This document shows positions 47,937 to 55,969 of a stretch of DNA of 57,439 nt, in pieces. The notes beneath the pieces were generated by a model that ran no database searches, was not told the origin of the DNA, and saw nothing but the letters and a program-made list of their open reading frames with translations. Made by a program: the position numbers and the translations under genes. Position 1 is the stretch's first letter, and each line of letters begins with the position of its first letter. The DNA is from JANPEF01 sp031413115 (GTDB taxonomy: Bacteria; Eisenbacteria; RBG-16-71-46; DASYSL01): assembly GCA_031413115.1 (NCBI GenBank), contig JANOEH010000058.1:1-57439 (forward strand), read 5' to 3'.

Positions 47937-48856
47937 GCGCACCGCTCCCGGCGATTGGGAGGGGTACGACCGGGCCAACATCCGCGGGGAGGACGCCGTG
48001 CGCCACCGCGGCCCCTGCCCTGAACTCGTGATCTTCGGCGCACGACGTCGTCGGTCGAATCACTCGGGGCACGGGGAGCCATCCGGGGGACGCGGATCAG
48101 GATGGCGAGCGCGACCGGAGCGGCGTAGCTTCCACCGCGCTCGATCCACTCCCACAGCGGCGCGCCCGCGCTCACGAACAGGGCCTCGGTCGCAACCTTC
48201 CACAGTGCGACGAACAGCAGCAGCGGCACCGTGGCGCGCACGCCGACGGCCGCCGCCAGCGCGAGCTCGAACCAGCCGAGCACGGGCAGCACGCTCGCGG
48301 CATTCGCCGGCAACACCGAGGCGAGGTTGTGGACGAACGCCGGCTTCCCCGCCAGCGACAGCGCGCCGTGACCGACCAGCAGGAGCACGACCGTGGCCGT
48401 CAGCACGACGCGAGCGGATCGAGCCGTCGCCGGCGTCGGCGCGGGGAATCGCCCGGGGGCCAGGAGCCCGCGCCACGTCGCGGCGGGCGCCATGCGCAGC
48501 CACAGCGACAGCGGCACCCCGTAGTTTCCGGCGCGCTCCAGCGCCTCCCACACCGGTTCGCCGGCAAGCGGGCGCAGGAGCGCCGTCCACACCCCCCACC
48601 CGGCCATCCACAGCGCGACCGCCGGGCGTGGCGAGACGAGCACGAGACAGCCGATCAGGATGTCGACGGCGCCGATCACCGGCATCCACGCGAACGCCGC
48701 CCCTGGCCCGATTCCGACAACCGCGAAGTACGCCACCCACGCCGGCTTCGTCATCACGCCGAATGCGCCGTGCCCCACGAAGCACATCGCGGCGCCGACA
48801 CGCAGCGTCCAGTCGAGGGTGTTCGCGGAGTCGAGCCGGCTCCGGGAGGGGCTCAT
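47816..48856 (-). CDS. DoxX-like membrane protein, internally duplicated, C-terminus disturbed
   Basis: Residues 1 to about 265 contain two similar four-helix DoxX-type units. Unit 1 is RVGAAMCFVGHGAFGVMTKP to VWEALERAGNYGVPLSLWL; unit 2 is TVVLLLVGHGALSLAGKP to LWEWIERGGSYAAPVALAI. The homology ends near 48070. The frame then continues for about 80 residues of low-quality Arg/Ser/Pro sequence overlapping the gene on the other strand. A one-base shift would give a stop at about 48058-48060, the expected natural end. DoxX-type proteins are inner-membrane proteins linked to redox balance; the function here is unknown. The ATG start has no Shine-Dalgarno. Confidence 0.68.
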   Translation of the reverse strand: MSPSRSRLDSANTLDWTLRVGAAMCFVGHGAFGVMTKPAWVAYFAVVGIGPGAAFAWMPVIGAVDILIGCLVLVSPRPAVALWMAGWGVWTALLRPLAGEPVWEALERAGNYGVPLSLWLRMAPAATWRGLLAPGRFPAPTPATARSARVVLTATVVLLLVGHGALSLAGKPAFVHNLASVLPANAASVLPVLGWFELALAAAVGVRATVPLLLFVALWKVATEALFVSAGAPLWEWIERGGSYAAPVALAILIRVPRMAPRAPSDSTDDVVRRRSRVQGRGRGGARRPPRGCWPGRTPPNRRERCAQALRVSPGSTTSRTRRRRSLSYPSPKWGIGFTGSRSASS

Positions 48857-48875
48857 GCGCCGCGCGGAGTCCGGC

Positions 48876-49391
48876 TCACTTCCCCGACTTGCTCTTGCCC
48901 TGGCTCTTGCCCTTCGCCTCGAGCTCCCTGCGCTTCTCCTTCGCCCACTGCTCGACCTTCGCCTGCTGGTCGGGATGGAGCACGGTCTTCGCCTGCTGCC
49001 AGGCGGCCTTGCGGTTCTCGCGCATCTGCTTGTACACCGGCTGCAGCTCCGGATGGCTCTTCCCCTCGGCATGGCGCGTGGTGACGAAGTCCTCGCGCTG
49101 TTCGTCGGACATGGCCTTCATCTGCTCGGGGCTCGGGCGCTCGCCGATCACGTTCTCCACCTGCTCGACCAGCGGGCGGTTCTTCTCGGCCAGGTCCTTG
49201 CGGATCTGCTTGAGGCGCGACTCCTGTTCGGGCGTGAGGCCCAGCTCGGCCTTCCTCTCCAGCATCTGGCTGAGACCGGGGTTGAGATCACGGGTTTTCG
49301 CCTCCGTCGACTGCGGCGCGCCCGCGTGTGCGGGGGCTGCGAGGACGAGGACGAGGACGGCGGCGAGAGCGGGACGATGCTTCGGGCTCAT
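48876..49391 (-). CDS. Periplasmic LTxxQ/Spy-like helical protein
   Basis: The protein has 171 residues. A signal peptide (ALAAVLVLVLAAPAHA) is followed by an all-helical, highly charged chain with LGLTPEQESRLKQIRKDLAE (an LTxxQ-like motif), SPEQMKAMSDEQREDFV, VLHPDQQAKVEQWAKEK and a Lys/Gly/Ser tail. The pattern fits the CpxP/Spy group of periplasmic chaperone-like or metal-responsive proteins, although similarity is weak. The ATG has GGAGG 9 nt upstream. It precedes the DoxX-like gene by 19 bp and could be co-transcribed with it. Confidence 0.7.
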   Translation of the reverse strand: MSPKHRPALAAVLVLVLAAPAHAGAPQSTEAKTRDLNPGLSQMLERKAELGLTPEQESRLKQIRKDLAEKNRPLVEQVENVIGERPSPEQMKAMSDEQREDFVTTRHAEGKSHPELQPVYKQMRENRKAAWQQAKTVLHPDQQAKVEQWAKEKRRELEAKGKSQGKSKSGK

Positions 49392-49571
49392 GTGGGGGCT
49401 CCTCCATGCAGCGCAGGAATCGGGCGATCGGGACCGTCGGCGACGAGCATGCCACAGCCGGGGATGCGGTGCACGCCCGCGCGCCTCGATCCCGGCTGTG
49501 GTAGCCTCAGGTCGTGATCGCGCCCGACCTGACTGCGCGGCGATCGCACCTCCCCCGCACGGTTCTTCCTC

Positions 49572-51281
49572 ATGCGTCGATTCGTCCCGTTCCTCCCGAC
49601 TCTCGGCTTCGCGCTCCTCGTCTCCGCGCCCCCGGCCTTCGCCGCGCCCCTTCCGCCGGCGGATCCCTCGCCGGACCTCAAGGCCATCGTGAGCGCGGCC
49701 CGCCACCCGGACCTGCGGTGGCCGGCGATCACCGACGTGCGCTCCGAGATCGAGCGCCTCTACGCGCGCCATGAGTGGCGACCCCTGTGGCTCGACGGCG
49801 CGCGCCCGACCGAGGCCGCAAGGCTGCTCGTCGCCCGGCTCGCCGCGGCGGACAGCCTGGGACTCGACCCCGCCGACTACGATGGGGCGTGGCTCGCACG
49901 CACGGTCGCGCAGTTCGCTCGCGCGAGAGAGACGGTTTCGGCGGAGCAGCGCGCCCGGTTCGACGTGGGGCTCTCGGTCGCGGCGGCGCGCTTCGTCTCG
50001 GCGCTCGCGTGCGGGCGCATCGATCCGGTCACGCTCGATCCGGAGTACGACATTCCGCGCACCTGCCCGGCGGTCGACTCGACGGTCGCCGACCTGCGCG
50101 ACGCCGCGCGCCAGGGCGCGGTGCTCCTCTCCGTGCAGCCGCAGTTCCATCACTACCAGCTGCTCAAGAACGGGCTTGCCCGTTACCGGGGGCTGGCCGC
50201 CGATACGATGCTCGTGCCGCTGCCGCCGATGCCGCCCAACGTGCGCCCCGGGGGGACGCTGCATGCCGCGCGCGCGATTCGCCACATCCTGCACGCCACC
50301 GGCGATCTGGCGAAGGGCAAGGATCCGAAGCCCGCGCGCGACACGGTGTACACGTCCGAGCTGGTCGAGGCCGTCAAGCGCTACCAGGGGCGGCAGGGTC
50401 TCCTTCCTGACGGCGTGTTGTGGCCCCCGACGCTCGAACAGCTCAGCCGGCCGTTCAGCGAGCGCGTGCGCCAGATCGAGCTGACGCTCGAACGGTGGCG
50501 CTGGCTGCCGACCAGCTATGCCGTCCCGCCGGTGATCGTGAACATCCCCGCGTTCCGGCTGTACGCGTTCAACGCGCTGCCCGACCGGCGCGAGAACATG
50601 CTGGCGATGGACGTGCTCGTGGGTGCGGCCGTGTCGAACGAGACGACGGTCTTCAGTGCCCCGATGACGCACATGATCTTCCGGCCGTTCTGGGAGGTCC
50701 CCGCGGACCTGGCGCGGTACGAGTTGGGTCCTCGCATGGAATGGGACCGCGCGAACATGGAGCGCCTCGGCTACGTGCTCGTGCGCCGGGACGGCTCCGA
50801 CACCACGGCACTGGCGCTGACCCCCGAAAACGTCGCGCGGCTGGGCAAGGACCTGCGCCTGCGCCAGCGGCCCGGCCCGCTCAACGCCCTGGGGCTGATC
50901 AAGTTCATGCTGCCGAATCGGCACGACATCTACCTGCACGACACGCCCGTTCCGGGGCTGTTCGTCCTCCCGCGCCGGGACTTCAGTCACGGTTGCATCC
51001 GCGTGGAGGATCCGATCGCACTGGCGGCCCACGTCCTGCGCGGGCAGCCCGGCTGGACTCCCGGGCGCATCCGGGCGGCGATGGAGTCGGGACAGGACAA
51101 CGTGCGGGTGGACCTGCCGCAGAGCGTGCCGGTGTTCATCGTCTACGGGACCGCGGTCGCGGCCGAGAGCGGCGAGGTCTACTTCTACACGGACATCTAC
51201 AAGCGGGACGCGGAACTCGATGCGCTGCTCAAGAAGGTCGCACCGTTCCCGCGCTCGGGCGCGATGGCCGCCCGGCGCTGA
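49572..51281 (+). CDS. L,D-transpeptidase of the YcbB/LdtD type
   Basis: The protein has 569 residues. A signal peptide (LPTLGFALLVSAPPAFA) leads into a scaffold domain (about 35-230, LYARHEWRPLWLDG, DSLGLDPADYDG) and a peptidoglycan-binding domain (about 245-300, VEAVKRYQGRQGLLPDGVL). The YkuD catalytic domain (about 330-510) has HDIYLHDTP and the active-site DFSHGCIRVEDP. It makes 3-3 cross-links in peptidoglycan, which matter under envelope stress. The catalytic His and Cys are present. It is convergent with a second, smaller L,D-transpeptidase. Confidence 0.92.
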   Translation: MRRFVPFLPTLGFALLVSAPPAFAAPLPPADPSPDLKAIVSAARHPDLRWPAITDVRSEIERLYARHEWRPLWLDGARPTEAARLLVARLAAADSLGLDPADYDGAWLARTVAQFARARETVSAEQRARFDVGLSVAAARFVSALACGRIDPVTLDPEYDIPRTCPAVDSTVADLRDAARQGAVLLSVQPQFHHYQLLKNGLARYRGLAADTMLVPLPPMPPNVRPGGTLHAARAIRHILHATGDLAKGKDPKPARDTVYTSELVEAVKRYQGRQGLLPDGVLWPPTLEQLSRPFSERVRQIELTLERWRWLPTSYAVPPVIVNIPAFRLYAFNALPDRRENMLAMDVLVGAAVSNETTVFSAPMTHMIFRPFWEVPADLARYELGPRMEWDRANMERLGYVLVRRDGSDTTALALTPENVARLGKDLRLRQRPGPLNALGLIKFMLPNRHDIYLHDTPVPGLFVLPRRDFSHGCIRVEDPIALAAHVLRGQPGWTPGRIRAAMESGQDNVRVDLPQSVPVFIVYGTAVAAESGEVYFYTDIYKRDAELDALLKKVAPFPRSGAMAARR

Positions 51282-51284
51282 CGA

Positions 51285-51842
51285 TCAGGGTCGGATCTCG
51301 ACCGGCGTGCCGACCGGAATGACGCGGTAGAGTTCGCGGATGTCGGCGTCGTCGAGCGCGACACAGCCCGCCGTCCAGTCAGCCTGCGAGCCACGACCGT
51401 GGATCATGATCTCGCCCCCCAGCCGCGTGTTCCACGGCGGCGTGGCGCGCGCTTCGCATGCCGCGAGAATGCTCGCGCATTCCCGGGCGGTGATCAGGCC
51501 ATCGGCCAGTCCGCGATCGGCGTCGGCCGGTCCCGGGTAGCTGAGCCCCAGCGACAGCGTGAAGCGGCTCTGCGGATTCTTCATGCAGACGTAGTACGTC
51601 CCCTCGGGCGTGGCGAAGTCCCCCTGCCGCGCCTTGGGGCTCACCGGATCGATGCCGAGCCCGATCCGGTACGTGCGGATCACCTCTCCCTGCGACAGGA
51701 GCTGCAGCTCGCGCTTCGACTTCACGACGACGAGGCTGGGCAACTCGATCGCGGCGGGCAGGGTCACGGAGATCTCCTCGATCGACGCCGGGGCGGCTGG
51801 CGGATCCGTCACGAGCAGGGCGAGCCACAGGGCGAGCATCAT
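51285..51842 (-). CDS. Small L,D-transpeptidase (YkuD/ErfK type)
   Basis: The protein has 185 residues. A hydrophobic N-terminus (MMLALWLALLVTDPPAAPA) suggests export or anchoring. The YkuD domain has LVVVKSKRELQLLSQGEVIR, DPVSPKARQGDFATPEGTYY and the catalytic motif IMIHGRGSQADWTAGCVALD, with both His and Cys present. It may cross-link peptidoglycan or attach proteins to it. A GTG two codons upstream overlaps the stop of the preceding gene (GTGA); the ATG at 51842 is preferred because of spacing to GGGG. It ends 4 bp from the YcbB-type gene, so the two enzymes face each other. Confidence 0.85.
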   Translation of the reverse strand: MMLALWLALLVTDPPAAPASIEEISVTLPAAIELPSLVVVKSKRELQLLSQGEVIRTYRIGLGIDPVSPKARQGDFATPEGTYYVCMKNPQSRFTLSLGLSYPGPADADRGLADGLITARECASILAACEARATPPWNTRLGGEIMIHGRGSQADWTAGCVALDDADIRELYRVIPVGTPVEIRP

Positions 51843-51844
51843 GC

Positions 51845-52327
51845 TCACGATCCCCGCTCGTCGGCACGCGTCGAGGCCATGGCGATCAGCTGCCAGCGGC
51901 CGCGGCGCTTTGCCCAGGTCTCGATCCAGGCGAACACGGCGCGTTCGGGCTTCGCGTCCGCGGCGGCATCCGCGAGGACGAGCACGACTTCCTTCTGGAC
52001 GATGACGGTGGCCATCGTGCCGTCGGCCGAGACGTGGATGACGGGGGCGACCAGATCGTCCCACTTGTGGAACCGCACCGCACCGAAATACGCCGTGAAG
52101 CGCTGTCGCTGGTCCTCGAGGGTGGGCCGCTTCACCTGGCCGCCGTCGACCATCACGAAGTCGTCGCCGAACAGGGAGAGCAGCAGTTCGACGTTGCGAT
52201 CCATGTGCGCGTCGCGCTCGAGCGCATGGCGTCCCGCGACCTCGTCCCGGGGCGTCGGGGCGGCGAGGCTGGGCCCGGCGAAAACGAGGCTGGAAGCCAG
52301 GACGACGGAAAGCAGGGTGCGAGGCAC
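51845..52327 (-). CDS. Exported SnoaL/NTF2-like domain protein
   Basis: The protein has 160 residues. A signal peptide (LLSVVLASSLVFAGPSLA) precedes an NTF2-like cone fold of about 125 residues (HALERDAHMDRNVELLLSLF, DDFVMVDGGQVKRPTLED, VFAWIETWAKRRGRWQLIA), of the SnoaL/DUF4440 type found in many periplasmic proteins. Such domains bind small molecules or act as isomerase-like enzymes, but no catalytic set can be claimed here. GTG start with AGGAG 8 nt upstream. It is coupled to the small L,D-transpeptidase gene. Confidence 0.75.
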   Translation of the reverse strand: MPRTLLSVVLASSLVFAGPSLAAPTPRDEVAGRHALERDAHMDRNVELLLSLFGDDFVMVDGGQVKRPTLEDQRQRFTAYFGAVRFHKWDDLVAPVIHVSADGTMATVIVQKEVVLVLADAAADAKPERAVFAWIETWAKRRGRWQLIAMASTRADERGS

Positions 52328-52513
52328 GGGATGTTCTCCTGGGGGTGCGACGGACGATGCTGCCTCCGAGCATCGTCGAGGCCCCGCCGAACGGCAACCC
52401 CAGGGTGCTCCGAAGTTGACAGGTCGGCGTGTGGCCGGCCTTCACCCCTGGGTTATCGGCTTAACGGAGGCACCCGGCCACCCTTCGTTTCAACGACTCA
52501 GGCCCGGAACCCT

Positions 52514-52999
52514 TCAGTCGTCGGCGACCGCATCCCCCGCCGGCGCCGCCGAAGTGGCCGCTCCGGCCCGGATCTCGGGATGGCGGATCTCGCCGCCGAG
52601 CGTGGCCGTTCGGGCGAGAACCGCGACTGCGCCCAGGTCGACGATCAGGGCGAGCGTCAGCAGCGACCCGGGAATCGCACGTCGGCGGAACCACATGAGG
52701 CCGAACAGGCCGATGGCGCCCGCGAGCTCGAGGACGATCACGGCAACCCTTGCCATGTCCTCGTGCTGCTCGATGCGACGCTCCTCCATCCCGACGAGAT
52801 GCTCGACGCCTTCTTCCGCCGGCTCCCCGCTGAAGAATGCGGGCAACCCTGCAAGCGCGACGACGACCAGCGCCACGAGCGCGAAGCGGCGGTAGGCACG
52901 GCCGACAGGAAGGAGTGCGAACAGGAGAAGGAGCGCGACCCCGATGCTCCCCGCCACCGGCAGGTGGTTCACGGCGAGATGGAAGTGGACCGGGTTCAT
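52514..52999 (-). CDS. DUF2231-like four-helix inner-membrane protein
   Basis: The protein has 161 residues. The N-terminal HFHLAVNHLPVAGS, rich in His, is followed by four transmembrane segments (GVALLLLFALLPVG, FALVALVVVALAGLPAFF, VAVIVLELAGAIGLFGLMWF, LLTLALIVDLGAVAVLA) with a GEPAEEGVEH loop. The NHLP-type motif and helix number fit the DUF2231 group, in which conserved histidines may bind heme or metal. ATG start with GAGG 7 nt upstream. Its position near the multiheme cytochrome genes may be coincidental. The 186-bp gap before the SnoaL gene shows nothing recognisable. Confidence 0.72.
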   Translation of the reverse strand: MNPVHFHLAVNHLPVAGSIGVALLLLFALLPVGRAYRRFALVALVVVALAGLPAFFSGEPAEEGVEHLVGMEERRIEQHEDMARVAVIVLELAGAIGLFGLMWFRRRAIPGSLLTLALIVDLGAVAVLARTATLGGEIRHPEIRAGAATSAAPAGDAVADD

Positions 53000-53081
53000 G
53001 GTGTGGCCTCGCGATTCGGGCCCGGGCCGGGCCCGAAGTACAGACCGGGGAGGGAGCGGCCTTCAGCGGCACGCAGCGTCC

Positions 53082-53549
53082 TCAAGACGCGCGGTGTTCC
53101 CCCCGCGAAGGGTGCGTCCGCCCCCATTCCCCGGCCATTCCTGGCGCCCCGCCTTCCAGCGCCCGTCGCACGGTCGCGACGATCGCCGCAGGAGACGCCG
53201 GTTTCGACAGCACGGCCTCGACTCCGCAATCCTCGAAACGTCCCGGCGGCACCCGCTCGCCCTGCGCGGAGAAGACGATCACGCGCAGCGCGCTGTGCTG
53301 CCGGTGCAGCTCCTCGGCGAGGTCGAGACCGCTCTCCTCGCCGAGCCCCAGGTCCACCACGACGACGCGCAGAGTCGAGGCGCTCTCGCGGATCGCGAGG
53401 CGAGCCTCACTGAGATTCGCCGCTCCGATCGCCGGCACCGATTCGTGCTCGAGCAACCGCCGCAGCGCAGTCCGCACCCCGATGTCGTCTTCGACGAGGA
53501 GGACGATCGGCCCCGGGCCCGATGCTGCACTCACGCCGCCCCCCTGCAT
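53082..53549 (-). CDS. Single-domain response regulator
   Basis: This 155-residue receiver domain has IVLLVEDDIGVRTALRRLLE, phospho-Asp in VVVDLGLGEESG, VIVFSAQGE and Lys in VLSKPASPAAI. There is no output domain; the C-terminal 20 residues are a disordered basic tail. A GTG at 53534 is an alternative start. No kinase is adjacent. It may interact with one of the orphan kinases or act in a relay. Confidence 0.82.
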   Translation of the reverse strand: MQGGGVSAASGPGPIVLLVEDDIGVRTALRRLLEHESVPAIGAANLSEARLAIRESASTLRVVVVDLGLGEESGLDLAEELHRQHSALRVIVFSAQGERVPPGRFEDCGVEAVLSKPASPAAIVATVRRALEGGAPGMAGEWGRTHPSRGEHRAS

Positions 53550-53728
53550 TCCTCGCTCACGGCGTCCGAATACGTCGCGATTGCCCGAGAGAAGAGCAGC
53601 ATTCGTGCCGGGTCAGCGAACGCGGAGAATCGTGGGGCTTCCCGGGAAACTCGGAGGAACGGACCGCGGCGCGACGCGCGCGGCGGCCCACCCCGGTGCC
53701 ATTTCGGCGAGGGCGCGCGCCAAAACGT

Positions 53729-53759
53729 CGCGGGCGACCCCGTGGTGGGGTCGCCCGCG
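53729..53759 (-). terminator. Terminator of the cytochrome-porin operon
   Basis: A 13-bp perfect stem CGCGGGCGACCCC / GGGGTCGCCCGCG with a 5-nt loop, followed on the minus strand by ACGTTTTGG. Confidence 0.8.
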
Positions 53760-53782
53760 GGAAACCGGCCGTCTGGTCCGGA

Positions 53783-55957
53783 TCAGAACTTGCGCGAGAG
53801 CGCGATCGCGAGGGAGTGCGCCGTGTAGTTCTGGTAGCCGGCGCCCAGGTAGATCGCTGTCGCCGCGGCTGGCGAACCGGCGACGCCCAGCAGCGGGATG
53901 TCCTCCGTGGCGAAGTCGGTGACCTTCCACGTGTCGTAGCCGTACTTGCCGATCAGGTCGGTGCCGTCGGGCAGCTTGTAGTGGGCCTCGAGGCGGCCCT
54001 CCTGCCGCAGGTAGTAGGTGTCCGGGAGGTCGATCGCGGTGTTCGTCTCGTTGTCGAGGAAGTACTTCACCTGGTCGCGGCTCACCCAGTAGTTGGCGAC
54101 CAGCTTGAACGAGCGCGGCACGACCTGCCACGTCGACTGCACGAAGCCGAAGTCATTGCGATCGCGGATGAGCGCCGTCCAGTCCGTGCCGGCCTCGAGG
54201 TTTCCGTCGCGGATCGGGATGGTCGTCCCGGCGGTGGTCCGCTCCTGCGACCCCTGGTCGGTGTCGGTTCGCCCGAACCCGTAGCCGCCGGTGAGCGATA
54301 GCACGGTCGACGGGGTGTACGCGAGCTGGCCGAGGACCGACCAGCGCTCGTCGTCCTGCAAGCCCAGGCGCGAATCGAGGTAGTCCGACCGCTGGTAGTC
54401 GCCCGAGACCGTGACGTCGAACTGTTCGTTCACCGCGTATCCCAGTTCGCCGTTCGCGTCCGTGCGATCCCGATCGGCGACGTCGAAGCGCCGCAGCAAC
54501 GGGTTCTCGATGTAGACCGTGTCGGGGGCGTCGGCGCGGCGATAGTCCTCGAGCAGGAGTTCGTCCAGGCGCCGACCCGCGAACGAGGCCCCCGCGGCGA
54601 CGTGGAAGCCGCTCTCGAGGTCGGCGAAGACCTTGCCGCGGATCTCGTTCTCGACGTCGTTCTCGACCTCGCGGTAGGTGTGCTCCCGCCAGCGGTAGTC
54701 ATAGCCGAGGACGACATTGACGCCGTCCGCGATGCGCGCGTCCCAGTCGGTGCCCAGGGTGATCTGCTGGTTGCCGAACGGGCGATTGATGAACCCGACG
54801 GTGTCGCGGACCAGGGATTGGTCGTACTGCACGACGCCGCGGAACGGGAACTGTTCGGTCTCGTTGTCGTAGTGCTGCTGACGGAAGCGGACCACGCCCT
54901 TCACGCGATCGGTGACCCGGGCCGTGAAGCTGTGGTTCTGGGTGAAGCGGAGGGCGCGCCCGTCGGTCGAGCGCGCGGTCACGCTGCCGTAGAGCGAGTC
55001 GACCGCGACCGGGTTGATCGCCGAGTTGATGGTGAACGGCAGCCAGGGATCGTCCTGCTCGAGGCGTGCCAGCCCCAGCGTGCCGGAGTAGCGAAACATC
55101 GAGTTGAGCCGGGCGCTGAGGTCGAACTGGCCACGCACCGCGTGGTTGTCCGGGTACAGGTCGAGCCGGCCCGAGCTGCTGCCGGTGGTCGGCGAGTCCG
55201 TGTAGCGGCGCGGGTTGTCCAGCACCAGCGCATCGACCTTGTTGTCGAACCGCGAGTAGCCGACGAGGGCTCGCAGCTTGACGCCGCCGCGGCCGTAGTT
55301 TGCCGCGGCGGACACGTCGGTCATCCGCTGGTTGATCGGCTCGGTGATCTCGTTCGCGTTGGAGAAACCGAAACTCATGGCGTACTGCTTCGTGCCCGTG
55401 CGCGCGCGCTGCTCGGCATTGAGCTCGAGCTGCAACCCGCGGCTGGGCCGCACGCGCAGGCGCGCGTCGCTGACGTTGGTCCGGTGACTGAGCGGGATGT
55501 ACGGCGCAACGGCCAGCTCGCTGGTCATCCGGTTGACGTAGCCGCCCGGATCCTCCTGGTTCGCCCGCTGTAGCGAATCCGGCAGGCGATAGGCTCCCGC
55601 CCCCTGGTCGGTGAACGGCGAGCGGGCGATCAGGCTGAACAGGTGCGGCTGTTGCTGGTACGAGCCGTCGAGCTGCCAGCGGATCCCCTTGTCGAACGAC
55701 AGCCCCATCGCCTGGTTGTTGAGGAACAGGTCGGTTCCCCAGAGGTTGCCCGCAAAGCTGCCGACCTTGCCCGTGACCAGGAAGTTCTCGAGATACGCCC
55801 CGTTCGGGAACTCGCCGAACTCCTGCAGCTTCGCCTCGTTCGCGGTCTGCCACCAGTTCTGTGTCCCGAACGTCACCTCACCCTCGGCGAGGGCAAGCCG
55901 CGGCACGGCCAGGCTGCTCACCAGGACCGCCGCGACGAGAAGTCGAATGCGTTTCAT
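53783..55957 (-). CDS. MtrB/PioB family decaheme-associated outer-membrane protein
   Basis: The protein has 724 residues. A signal peptide (LLVAAVLVSSLAVPRLALA) is followed by a very long series of amphipathic strands, consistent with a 26-28-strand barrel, with family-type stretches RWQLDGSYQQQPHLFS, MSFGFSNANEITEPINQ and TGGYGFGRTDTDQ. It ends in Phe (IALSRKF), the BAM recognition residue. MtrB-type porins sheathe a decaheme cytochrome and carry electrons across the outer membrane. The gene follows the decaheme cytochrome gene by 12 bp, the diagnostic pairing. The CxxC near the N-terminus of Shewanella MtrB is not present. Confidence 0.9.
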   Translation of the reverse strand: MKRIRLLVAAVLVSSLAVPRLALAEGEVTFGTQNWWQTANEAKLQEFGEFPNGAYLENFLVTGKVGSFAGNLWGTDLFLNNQAMGLSFDKGIRWQLDGSYQQQPHLFSLIARSPFTDQGAGAYRLPDSLQRANQEDPGGYVNRMTSELAVAPYIPLSHRTNVSDARLRVRPSRGLQLELNAEQRARTGTKQYAMSFGFSNANEITEPINQRMTDVSAAANYGRGGVKLRALVGYSRFDNKVDALVLDNPRRYTDSPTTGSSSGRLDLYPDNHAVRGQFDLSARLNSMFRYSGTLGLARLEQDDPWLPFTINSAINPVAVDSLYGSVTARSTDGRALRFTQNHSFTARVTDRVKGVVRFRQQHYDNETEQFPFRGVVQYDQSLVRDTVGFINRPFGNQQITLGTDWDARIADGVNVVLGYDYRWREHTYREVENDVENEIRGKVFADLESGFHVAAGASFAGRRLDELLLEDYRRADAPDTVYIENPLLRRFDVADRDRTDANGELGYAVNEQFDVTVSGDYQRSDYLDSRLGLQDDERWSVLGQLAYTPSTVLSLTGGYGFGRTDTDQGSQERTTAGTTIPIRDGNLEAGTDWTALIRDRNDFGFVQSTWQVVPRSFKLVANYWVSRDQVKYFLDNETNTAIDLPDTYYLRQEGRLEAHYKLPDGTDLIGKYGYDTWKVTDFATEDIPLLGVAGSPAAATAIYLGAGYQNYTAHSLAIALSRKF

Positions 55958-55969
55958 GGTCGTCGCCCC

